From positions 1 to 64,000 of IMG/VR virus record IMGVR_UViG_3300023174_000053: a stretch of DNA of 64,000 bases; one strand, written 5' to 3'. Both the position numbers and the translations under genes were made by a program. Below are positions 57,702 through 64,000 of this stretch, piece after piece; the stretch's first letter is position 1; the number at the start of each line of letters is the position of its first letter. The stretch is from a virus. The notes beneath the pieces are model-generated. The model was not told the origin of the DNA and ran no database searches. It worked only from the letters and a program-made list of their open reading frames with translations.

Positions 57702-58669
57702 TTTAATATAGAAAGCAAACTATTGACTCTATTGATATAGGTATGATTTTCTTTTACATATTTCATACCATCTAAAATTAACTTTTCATTTTCTCTATTT
57801 TTCATTGCTTCATAAAATAACTCTGATGTATCATCACAATAAACACAATTACCATCAAGTTCTTTGTATATCTCTTCTGAATTAGTCAATCCAAGATGAC
57901 CATAACTTATATTTTTAAAAACTCTACAAGTAAGAAGTTTTTGTTTTAAGTGCTGAAGTCCTCTAATATCAATTCCAAGAAGAGATTCTTGGGTTCTTCG
58001 AATTACTTCTTCATTTGAAAGGGGATTTGTCCAAGGATCATTATGAACAAACCCAATATTATTTTTTTTACATTCTTCTATGAAAGGAAGAAAATTTGAA
58101 TAATTTTCACAAATGCCAAATGAAGATATTGTTCCACAATAATAAACATTTGGTTCTCTTGGAATGTAAATATCATCCTCATTGAATTCATCTGGAAGTT
58201 TATTAGTTGCCCAACTTATATAAACTTTATCATAATCACTCATCTCATAATCAACATAATCATTTTTGACCTTAACTTTTTCAAGTGTTTTGGGGACAAA
58301 ATAACAAGCAGGTCCAATTTTAATTGCAGTGTTTTTATCTAAAGAATATTCTTGAATATGATCTTTAAAGTCAACTGCTGCCATTCGAATATCAATATAC
58401 CTTTCAGCATCTTGATATTTAATAGGAGATGGGCAATACATAATCAAATAACAACTTGTATTATTGATAGGTATTTTTTTATCTGCAAATCCTTCACCAA
58501 CAAAAAGACAATTTGTAAAATCAAATTCTATTGGATAATCATCATCATGAAACCAGTAGACATCATACCCAAGATGTTTAAATGTCCTATAATATGCCTC
58601 ATGAACATACGAATGTGTATGAGAGTATAATGGATGTCCCCAAATAACTACTTTAGAATATTTCATCAA
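57698..58669 (-). CDS. GT-B-like glycosyltransferase (CgeB-type) candidate
   Basis: The N-terminal half has SKVVIWGHPLYSHTHSYVHE and a HLGYDVYWFHDDDYP segment. The C-terminal half has ESLLGIDIRGLQHLKQKLLT and CRVFKNISYGHLGLTNSEE, then NCVYCDD, as in CgeB or Glyco_trans_1_2 proteins. 323 residues. The fold is likely GT-B; sugar and acceptor cannot be assigned. Confidence 0.72.
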   Translation of the reverse strand: MMKYSKVVIWGHPLYSHTHSYVHEAYYRTFKHLGYDVYWFHDDDYPIEFDFTNCLFVGEGFADKKIPINNTSCYLIMYCPSPIKYQDAERYIDIRMAAVDFKDHIQEYSLDKNTAIKIGPACYFVPKTLEKVKVKNDYVDYEMSDYDKVYISWATNKLPDEFNEDDIYIPREPNVYYCGTISSFGICENYSNFLPFIEECKKNNIGFVHNDPWTNPLSNEEVIRRTQESLLGIDIRGLQHLKQKLLTCRVFKNISYGHLGLTNSEEIYKELDGNCVYCDDTSELFYEAMKNRENEKLILDGMKYVKENHTYINRVNSLLSILK

Positions 58670-59901
58670 ATAATTTGAATATAAGGAAGTGGAAAAATGA
58701 ATTTACCCCCAGAATTTAGATAATCTTTCTCTCTTTGAATTATACCATTTTTAAAATGCCATGGCAACACTATCATATAATCTGGTTTCATATCTTTAAC
58801 TTCTTGTTCAGAAATAATAGGAATATTAGTTCCAGGGGTTACACATCCAAATTTGTCAGGATTCACTTCACCAATTGCAGCAATATCATCAGAAGTAAAT
58901 CCACACCATTGCAGAAGAACATTTCCTTTGGTAGATGCACCATAACCATAAATTATTTTTCCTTCTGATCGAAGAGATTTCACTAATTCCACAAGAGAGT
59001 TTCTATGCTCATATGTCCTTTGAGCAAACTCAAAATATGGTTTAACTGTATGAAGACCCATTCTATATTCTTCTTCAATCAACCAATTAATAACTGCAAT
59101 ATTTTTTCCAATGCTTGTATTTTCTGCTTTACATGCAGTCACTGCAAAACTACCACCATTGATGTCATTTAATGTCACATCAACAATTCGCATTCCTGCT
59201 CGATTAAGAATATTTTCAACAGAAAGCATTGAATAATATTCAATATGTTCATGGCATCCAGTATCATAAGACAATGATCTCAAAGTAGATGGAAGATATG
59301 CTTGCTCAAAATGCCACAATCCATCATCTGCAAGAATAGAATGAATATCTTTTACAAATGAAACTGGATCATCTAAATCATAAAAACAAGAAATAGATGT
59401 AACTAATTTTGCATTTTTTGATTTTTCTACAGATCGATAAGCATCTTCGGAAAAGAAATCCGCAACATAAGAAATTTCTTCTGGATAGTAATGACTAAAC
59501 TTTTTAATAGTCGGGTCAATTCCAATTCTTTTTGTAAACACAGGAAGTGCTTTCAAAAAAGTACAATCATTTGATCCAATATCTACTACAACATCACCGT
59601 CTTTAAGATTTGCAAGTTCTGTAAGATAATTTGCTTTTTGAACCAAATGTTGAATCATAGAATTATTCAAACTAGAAAGATAACCATAATTATCTCCATA
59701 CATATCTGTTGGTTCATATGTATGCTTTAACTGTACCAAATAACTAGATGGACTCCAAACAAGTTCAAGTGGACCTGATGCAATTTCTTCATTTGGTTTT
59801 GGAAAAACTCCTGTAAGTTTTTGATTTCCAAGATTCAAAAAAGTAACAAGATCAGATTCACCACTAACTCTACAAGATTGAATTTCAGTATATGCCGTCA
59901 T
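58666..59901 (-). CDS. C-methyltransferase-like protein for deoxysugars
   Basis: The three-domain plan of TylCIII/NovU-like enzymes is visible: a short N-terminal zinc region (about 8-60), a SAM domain with [20 protein letters not shown] (about 103-122), and a C-terminal Rossmann part ([17 protein letters not shown]). The N-terminal CRVSGESDL lacks the second Cys of the usual CRxC zinc site. 411 residues. It overlaps the GDP-mannose dehydratase gene by 17 bases. Confidence 0.85.
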   Translation of the reverse strand: MTAYTEIQSCRVSGESDLVTFLNLGNQKLTGVFPKPNEEIASGPLELVWSPSSYLVQLKHTYEPTDMYGDNYGYLSSLNNSMIQHLVQKANYLTELANLKDGDVVVDIGSNDCTFLKALPVFTKRIGIDPTIKKFSHYYPEEISYVADFFSEDAYRSVEKSKNAKLVTSISCFYDLDDPVSFVKDIHSILADDGLWHFEQAYLPSTLRSLSYDTGCHEHIEYYSMLSVENILNRAGMRIVDVTLNDINGGSFAVTACKAENTSIGKNIAVINWLIEEEYRMGLHTVKPYFEFAQRTYEHRNSLVELVKSLRSEGKIIYGYGASTKGNVLLQWCGFTSDDIAAIGEVNPDKFGCVTPGTNIPIISEQEVKDMKPDYMIVLPWHFKNGIIQREKDYLNSGGKFIFPLPYIQII

Positions 59902-60934
59902 AATTTTTTTCCTTTGCTAATTTAAGATCATTCTCACACATTTCTTCAACAAGTTGTTCAAATGTATATTCAGGTTTCCATTTTAGTATTTCTTTTGCTT
60001 TAGAACAATCACCAATAAGTGATTCTACTTCTGCTGGACGATAATATTCTGGATTAATTTGTACTAATGGTTTTCCTACATTTATATCTATACCAATTTC
60101 ATTTATACCTTCTCCAGACCATTCCATATCAAAACCAAAATATTTACAAGATATATTTACAAAATCCCGAACAGAGTGTTGCTGTTCCATACTTATAACA
60201 TAATCATCAGGTATATCATTCTGAAGCATCATCCACATAGAACGAACATAATCTTTAGCATGTCCCCAATCACGTTTCGCATCTAGATTGCCAAGTTCAA
60301 GAGGTGCTTTCTTTTTTCCAATTGAAATTTCTGCAAGTGCTTTGGTGATTTTACGAGTTACAAACAATTCACCTCTTCTTGGTGATTCGTGATTAAAAAG
60401 GATCCCATTACACCCAAACATATTATATGATTCTCTATAATTTTTCACAATCCAAAAACCATAAAGTTTGGATACTCCATAAGGAGAACGTGGATAAAAT
60501 GGAGTTGTTTCTTTTTGGGGTGTTTCTTGTACTTTTCCAAAAAGTTCTGAGGTTGAAGCTTGATAGAATCTTGTTTTTTCTGATAATCCAAGAATTCGAA
60601 TTGCTTCTAAAATTCTCACAACACCAACGGCATCAACATCAGTTGTATAGAGAGAATTTGTAAATGAAAATTTTACATGACTTTGTGCTGCTAAATTATA
60701 AATTTCATCTGGACGAGTTTCTTGAATAATAGAAGTAATATTAGAAAAATCCGTCAAATCTCCATAATGAAGATGAATATTTGAATTACTCAAAAGTGGC
60801 GTAATTCGTCCCGTACTATCTGAAATAGAATTACGACGAATAATACCATGCACATCATATCCTTTATTCAAAAGAAGTTCAGCAAGATAAGATCCATCTT
60901 GCCCAGTAATTCCAGTAATTAATGCTGTTTTCAT
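59885..60934 (-). CDS. gmd: GDP-mannose 4,6-dehydratase
   Basis: [20 protein letters not shown] (start 60934, preferred to the ATG at 60970) is the Rossmann motif. [12 protein letters not shown], the [15 protein letters not shown] motif with catalytic Thr/Glu, [16 protein letters not shown] and [10 protein letters not shown] are diagnostic. It makes GDP-4-keto-6-deoxymannose, the precursor of GDP-fucose, GDP-rhamnose or GDP-perosamine. 349 residues. First gene of the glycan cluster. No GDP-fucose synthase was found in the window. Confidence 0.96.
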   Translation of the reverse strand: MKTALITGITGQDGSYLAELLLNKGYDVHGIIRRNSISDSTGRITPLLSNSNIHLHYGDLTDFSNITSIIQETRPDEIYNLAAQSHVKFSFTNSLYTTDVDAVGVVRILEAIRILGLSEKTRFYQASTSELFGKVQETPQKETTPFYPRSPYGVSKLYGFWIVKNYRESYNMFGCNGILFNHESPRRGELFVTRKITKALAEISIGKKKAPLELGNLDAKRDWGHAKDYVRSMWMMLQNDIPDDYVISMEQQHSVRDFVNISCKYFGFDMEWSGEGINEIGIDINVGKPLVQINPEYYRPAEVESLIGDCSKAKEILKWKPEYTFEQLVEEMCENDLKLAKEKNYDGIY

Positions 60935-60990
60935 AAAGTTGTAATCCAACGATTGTTTTGAAGTGTCCATTTAGTGACTATTTAGATTAG

Positions 60991-61078
60991 TACGAGTGCC
61001 TGGATTCGAACCAGGTCAAAGCCGCTAATCTGGCGGAAAGAGTTTATAAGGCTCCTCTGACTACCAAGTCTCACTCGC
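60991..61078 (-). tRNA. Irregular long-variable-arm tRNA or tRNA remnant, anticodon uncertain (UAU by position)
   Basis: The 88-nt segment has a 7-bp acceptor stem (GCGAGTG/CACTCGT with G-U first), a perfect T arm CCTGG-TTCGAAT-CCAGG and a long variable arm CCGC-CAGATTA-GCGG. The D arm is short (GACT-TGGT-AGTC) with little room for positions 8-9. The anticodon stem GGAGC/ACTCT has a C-A mismatch at its loop end. The loop CTTATAA would give anticodon UAU, which does not go with a long variable arm. It may be a degraded leucine or serine tRNA. Confidence 0.55.
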
Positions 61079-61084
61079 ATAAAA

Positions 61085-61297
61085 TCAACAACCCTCTTCG
61101 TGATCCGTGTGTATTCGAATCAGGTCGTCATGTTCTTCTAAACCATCCACTATGTACTCATAATCCTTTGCTGGCATTATAACTACTTCATTTCCTTCAT
61201 CGGTGACTATAAAAGATTCTCCATTTTCTACTCTTTCTATTAGATTATCAAAGTCTTCTTGGAATTCTTCTACCGTAAACTTTTTCATTTGCTTCAT
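61085..61297 (-). CDS. Phd/YefM-like antitoxin without a toxin
   Basis: MKQMKKFTVEEFQEDFDNLI, then GESFIVTDEGNEVVIMPAKDYEYI, match the Phd/YefM DNA-binding antitoxin fold (strand, helix, EPxAVLxPxDE-like). 70 residues; an inner start at the second Met is possible. No toxin frame is adjacent on either side: a tRNA lies downstream and a 51-codon gene upstream. It could neutralise host toxins. Confidence 0.75.
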   Translation of the reverse strand: MKQMKKFTVEEFQEDFDNLIERVENGESFIVTDEGNEVVIMPAKDYEYIVDGLEEHDDLIRIHTDHEEGC

Positions 61298-61354
61298 TAA
61301 TATAAGATTATCATATCAGTTATTGAAAGGTCTGTCAATATAATTATAAAAAAA

Positions 61355-61510
61355 TTAAAACTTATTCAAATGGTCTTCCAATCTATGTAATAGTTTTTCC
61401 ATTTTAGGCATATCTGGAACTTCTAAATTTGACGCATAAAGATACTCATCCAATGCGATTGTAAGTAATTCAATATCACCCTTAGACAGGTTTGGGGATT
61501 CCCAACTCAT
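61355..61510 (-). CDS. Small acidic helical protein (51 aa)
   Basis: A 51-codon frame begins MSWESPNLSKGDIELLTIAL and ends KLLHRLEDHLNKF. Its start overlaps the stop of the zinc-type gene (ATGA). It is helical and amphipathic. No family recognised. Confidence 0.62.
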   Translation of the reverse strand: MSWESPNLSKGDIELLTIALDEYLYASNLEVPDMPKMEKLLHRLEDHLNKF

Positions 61511-61761
61511 TTAATTTCAAACTCCATTTTTCTAACTTTACGGTTTCTTCTTGCTTCTTGATATGCAAGATCTTCTCTTGTAAAAAGAGAAGAAGAATTA
61601 TTTTTTAAATTTGGATTTGATATTAACTCTACCAAACTTAAATCTAATGCAGTAATTTTATCATCTTTTACTGTGGTTAAATTATCACATCCACAACACT
61701 TAGTCTGTGTTTGATGAGAGTGCAACTCTTTGTTGCACATTTTACATCTGACCTTTAACAT
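61507..61761 (-). CDS. Small zinc-finger-like protein (84 aa)
   Basis: MLKVRCKMCNKELHSHQTQT and KCCGCDNL supply CxxC plus a second CCxC pair, a probable zinc ribbon within the first 27 residues. The C-terminal half is basic (YQEARRNRKVRKMEF). Probably nucleic-acid binding; function unknown. Confidence 0.7.
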   Translation of the reverse strand: MLKVRCKMCNKELHSHQTQTKCCGCDNLTTVKDDKITALDLSLVELISNPNLKNNSSSLFTREDLAYQEARRNRKVRKMEFEIK

Positions 61762-61812
61762 TTTATATCATTCCTTTAAATTAGTCAAGTATTTACATTA
61801 TACCATTAATTT

Positions 61813-62256
61813 TTATTCTAGAAAAGATCTCAACATCCAATGGAATTTGCCGTGCGTTTCCATTATAGTTTGAACTAAATTTGAAGTTGCATACTGTTTT
61901 TGTTTATCTGCTTCTTCTGAAATTTCTGTAAATATTTCTACAATCTTTTTATTATCATCTCTCAACTGCCTAACCATTTCCATAGCACCAATATCTTGGG
62001 CACTATTTGATGCTTGTTCAATTTGAGTTACTTCAGTAATTCTTGTGAGAGTGCTGACTGGTTTCATTCCCAAATATCTCATATGTTCTGTGAGAGTATC
62101 AATCTCTTCAAACATTTCATTATATTGTTCACCAAAGACAGTGTGTAGTTGATGAAAGTCTGGTCCAACAACATCCCAATGATAAATCCAAGTTTTTTGA
62201 AATAAAACAAAAAGTGATGCCTGAGCATCACTCAAAGATTTAAATAAAGTTTCCAT
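61813..62256 (-). CDS. Dps/ferritin-like protein
   Basis: KTWIYHWDVVGPDFHQLHTV (about 21-40) followed by FGEQYNEMFEEIDTLTEHMRYLG matches the Dps ferroxidase region, with His, Asp and Glu ligands. The usual AER after the second helix reads TEH. The C-terminal helix is HGKFHWMLRSFLE. 147 residues. Dps proteins bind iron and protect DNA; here it might protect phage DNA or manage iron in the host. Confidence 0.87.
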   Translation of the reverse strand: METLFKSLSDAQASLFVLFQKTWIYHWDVVGPDFHQLHTVFGEQYNEMFEEIDTLTEHMRYLGMKPVSTLTRITEVTQIEQASNSAQDIGAMEMVRQLRDDNKKIVEIFTEISEEADKQKQYATSNLVQTIMETHGKFHWMLRSFLE

Positions 62257-62292
62257 TATACTTTTTGAAGTATTTATAAATGATCAAATACC

Positions 62293-62313
62293 AAAATCCC
62301 CCTTGTGGGGGAT
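62293..62313 (-). terminator. Terminator after the SLH-porin-like gene
   Basis: ATCCCCC (62296-62302) and GGGGGAT (62307-62313) form a perfect 7-bp stem around TTGT, followed by four U on the minus strand. The U run is short but the stem is strong. Confidence 0.75.
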
Positions 62314-62339
62314 AAATGGTACTTATACCTTAAAGGTTA

Positions 62340-63230
62340 TCAGAACTTGATACCAAGACCAGTTGTGAACACGGGACTATAAGTTCCATTTGAACTACCA
62401 TAACTGTTACCAGCATTGGTAGTGGGGAACTTAAGATCTGCAAAACCAACCAAGGAATCAGTAATACGACCTTCAACACCCAAAGCAAGAACAACTTGAG
62501 TCTGAGAACCAACAGCAGATTGATAATTGGAAGTGGTGTTATTCACAAAAGGAGTTTGAACACCAATACCACCATAGATGTTTGCACGACTTACTTTAGT
62601 TCCATTTGCAAGATTCTTGCGTGAAATGGAATAATCATAAGTAGCAAGAGCACCACCAGCAGCACCAATCTGTCCAGCAGGGTTACCAACAAAGTTGCCA
62701 TAAGGGCGAATTGAAACTTCATTTCCCCAAGCAGTAGCAACAGGAAGACGTGCCTGAACAGTAGCACCGGAGATGGTTTGATTAGTACCATTACCACCGC
62801 CAGCAACTCCTTGCTTATTCAGCAGAACGCCAACACCTACATACTGACCAACTCCTTGTGCCTTACGAGCAGAAGCAACTTCCAGAGTCGTTACACGAGT
62901 ATTAGTGGCAGCAATTTCTTTGGAGAATTGAGCACGAAGCGCGGCAGCAAGAGCAGCATCAGCAGCAGTCTGATACTCACTAATGCGATCCAGGCAAGCA
63001 CTAGTCAGTGCAGCAAGTTGGGCACGAGTGGCAGGTTGTCCTGGTTGAAAAGTTCCATTAGGGAAACCAGCAACACATCCATAACGCGATACCAGATTTG
63101 AAACTGCCTGATAAGACCAGTCAGTAGGTTGCACATCACGCAGTTGAGAAACACTGGTGACTTGTGCCATAGCAGGAGCGGTCATTGCAGAAACAACAAC
63201 GGCACTAGCAAAAAATGATTTAAAATTCAT
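62340..63230 (-). CDS. SLH-domain outer-membrane porin-like protein
   Basis: A signal peptide MNFKSFFASAVVVSAMTAPA with an MAQ cleavage site is followed by an SLH domain (about 30-80: DVQPTDWSYQAVSNLVSRYG, FPNGTFQPGQPATRAQLAAL). A coiled coil (about 95-120) and a beta-barrel-like half ending in GLGIKF with terminal Phe follow. This is the plan of cyanobacterial Som/OprB-like porins but much shorter (296 residues). Terminal Phe favours BAM insertion. It may alter the host envelope. Confidence 0.83.
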   Translation of the reverse strand: MNFKSFFASAVVVSAMTAPAMAQVTSVSQLRDVQPTDWSYQAVSNLVSRYGCVAGFPNGTFQPGQPATRAQLAALTSACLDRISEYQTAADAALAAALRAQFSKEIAATNTRVTTLEVASARKAQGVGQYVGVGVLLNKQGVAGGGNGTNQTISGATVQARLPVATAWGNEVSIRPYGNFVGNPAGQIGAAGGALATYDYSISRKNLANGTKVSRANIYGGIGVQTPFVNNTTSNYQSAVGSQTQVVLALGVEGRITDSLVGFADLKFPTTNAGNSYGSSNGTYSPVFTTGLGIKF

Positions 63231-63289
63231 AAGATTGTATTAAGATTTACAACTACGAGGATTATTTAGTATTCCCAAAAAATTGGGAA

Positions 63290-63361
63290 AGCGAAATAGG
63301 AGATTCGAACTCCTGACGTTCTGCTTGGAAGGCAGACATTCTACCGCTGAATTAATTTCGC
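63290..63361 (-). tRNA. tRNA-Gly (UCC)
   Basis: The 72-nt segment folds fully: acceptor GCGAAAT/ATTTCGC, D arm with AGCGGTAGAA, anticodon loop CTTCCAA (anticodon UCC), T arm AGGAG-TTCGAAT-CTCCT and discriminator T at 63290. No CCA is encoded. Its first 21 bases overlap the 3' end of the gene upstream. A 7-bp inverted repeat TTCCCAA/TTGGGAA (63273-63290) follows and may be a terminator or processing signal. Confidence 0.95.
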
Positions 63362-63772
63362 ATCTTTTGGGCAGTCATCAACCCAAGGAGAACACAATCT
63401 CATTTCACCTCCAAGAACTGATTGGGCATAAGACCCATCTGGTGGTTTCTCTGAGTATCGTGGTGAAGGTATTTTAACCTTTCCATCATCTCCTGTCAAG
63501 CGTTCATACTCTGCGATTGCTGCATCAACATCACGCTTGATTCTTCTATCAAGTTTTTCTGGATCTTTAATCACAAAGTCGTTGAGAATAGTTTGTGGGA
63601 AATATCTTCTTTGAACTTCGTCAAGTAAGTCCCAAATACTATCTTGCTTAATACCACTACATTGGGAAAGTGTTGCAATAATAGAACTCAATACAATTCC
63701 TATGATTGCGTACTGCTTTATATCTGGTTTTTGTTTTCCAAATTTAAACATAAGAAAGGAGAGCAGTAACAC
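63341..63772 (-). CDS. Putative anchored protein with C-terminus ending inside tRNA-Gly
   Basis: One hydrophobic segment near the N-terminus (KQYAIIGIVLSSIIATLSQC) ends in a Cys, so it may be a lipoprotein-like or single-pass protein. The rest is soluble with DEVQRRYFPQTILNDF and a Pro/Asp-rich end DDCPKDAKLIQR. The last seven codons lie in tRNA-Gly and the stop TAG is in the D loop. The start is uncertain: GTG 63772 or an ATG seven codons later (MFKFGKQK). Confidence 0.7.
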   Translation of the reverse strand: MLLLSFLMFKFGKQKPDIKQYAIIGIVLSSIIATLSQCSGIKQDSIWDLLDEVQRRYFPQTILNDFVIKDPEKLDRRIKRDVDAAIAEYERLTGDDGKVKIPSPRYSEKPPDGSYAQSVLGGEMRLCSPWVDDCPKDAKLIQR

Positions 63773-63784
63773 TCCCCTTATATA

Positions 63785-64000
63785 TTAGACTTCTACTTGA
63801 ACTAGTCGAGATGCATAATCATAAGCATAAGATGTGCGAGCACCATGATGCCCCCAACCAATCCAATTGTACGCATAGTCCATATAACGATTAATTGATT
63901 TACCAGGAGTTTTCATCTTCTCCTCAATTCGTTGCCATTGAACTTCATTTGTAAGATAACGAAGTTGCGTTTGAAGTGATGATGGAGAACCACCATACTT
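63785..64000 (-). CDS. Partial gene at window edge, C-terminal 71 residues visible
   Basis: A frame open from base 64000 ends at 63785. It encodes KYGGSPSSLQTQLRYLTNEV and then QRIEEKMKTPGKSINRYMDY, AYNWIGWGHHGARTSYAYDY and a short VQVEV end. The end looks like that of a structural or lysozyme-linked protein, with GWGHHGARTSYAY as a compact aromatic domain. I cannot name it. The gene lies 12 bases upstream of the tRNA-overlapping gene. Confidence 0.65.
   Translation of the reverse strand, partial: KYGGSPSSLQTQLRYLTNEVQWQRIEEKMKTPGKSINRYMDYAYNWIGWGHHGARTSYAYDYASRLVQVEV

Noticed and set aside
61031-61060. Reading CCGC-CAGATTA-GCGG in the odd tRNA as the anticodon arm, giving tRNA-Ile (GAU)
   Set aside because: The loop would have A instead of U at position 33, only four stem pairs, and would leave an unexplained 35-base 5' part. 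It fits a long variable arm better.

Overview
The window is from a T4-like cyanomyovirus, a contractile-tailed phage of marine Synechococcus or Prochlorococcus. It carries T4-type genes (gp4, gp5, gp26, gp32, gp33, gp48, gp53, gp54, gp59), cyanophage metabolic genes (psbA, psbD, two hli genes, phoH, thyX, a DUF1825 gene) and many copies of the T4-type late promoter box TATAAATA or one-base variants. Nearly all genes lie on the minus strand. The exceptions are two plus-strand islands, 22.2-25.9 kb and 39.1-40.7 kb. No host chromosomal segment is visible.

Layout. 1-21.4 kb: tail fibre, baseplate and hub module on the minus strand. It has three repeat-rich fibre-like proteins, a subtilisin-like protease, gp5, a gp27-like hub candidate, two large hub-associated proteins with wall-degrading or hydrolase-like domains, and gp26. 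21.4-25.9 kb: gp54 (minus), then gp4, an unassigned conserved protein, gp48 and gp53 (plus). 25.9-31.4 kb: replication and late-transcription genes gp32, DUF1825, gp59, gp33 and a PD-(D/E)XK exonuclease, then a GIY-YIG endonuclease, phoH and thyX. 31.4-34.7 kb: densely packed very small genes plus a glutaredoxin and an HNH nuclease. 34.7-39 kb: the photosynthesis island, psbD, two free-standing homing-type endonucleases, and psbA. psbA is interrupted near its 3' end by a 211-nt group I intron and has a highly structured leader. 39-41.2 kb: three consecutive exported proteins and a convergent overlapping gene. 41.2-44 kb: a nuclease, small membrane proteins, and a holin-like, lysozyme and cysteine-peptidase-like group. 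44-44.6 kb: two hli genes around a tiny membrane peptide, behind a consensus sigma70-type promoter. 44.6-60.9 kb: a 17-gene surface-glycan cluster. 61-64 kb: an irregular tRNA, an orphan Phd-like antitoxin, small proteins, a Dps-like protein, an SLH-porin-like outer-membrane protein, tRNA-Gly and a partial gene at the edge.

How the genes work together. PsbA, PsbD and the Hli proteins would keep host photosystem II working during infection. psbA shows two RNA-level features: self-splicing at a point that divides the manganese-cluster ligands between the exons, and a leader of four hairpins starting where the late transcript should begin. The glycan cluster contains nearly a full set for an activated heptose (isomerase, kinase, phosphatase-nucleotidyltransferase fusion), GDP-mannose dehydratase, an alpha-1,2-fucosyltransferase (GT11) and an ABO-type GT6 transferase fused to a GT4 domain. 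A possible outcome is a blood-group-like fucosylated epitope on the infected cell. The neighbouring 41-44 kb block supplies lysis functions in which two unrelated catalytic domains share one N-terminal module.

Functions are called from motifs read by eye and from known family organisation; no database search was run. Start codons, small genes and the odd tRNA are the least certain calls.
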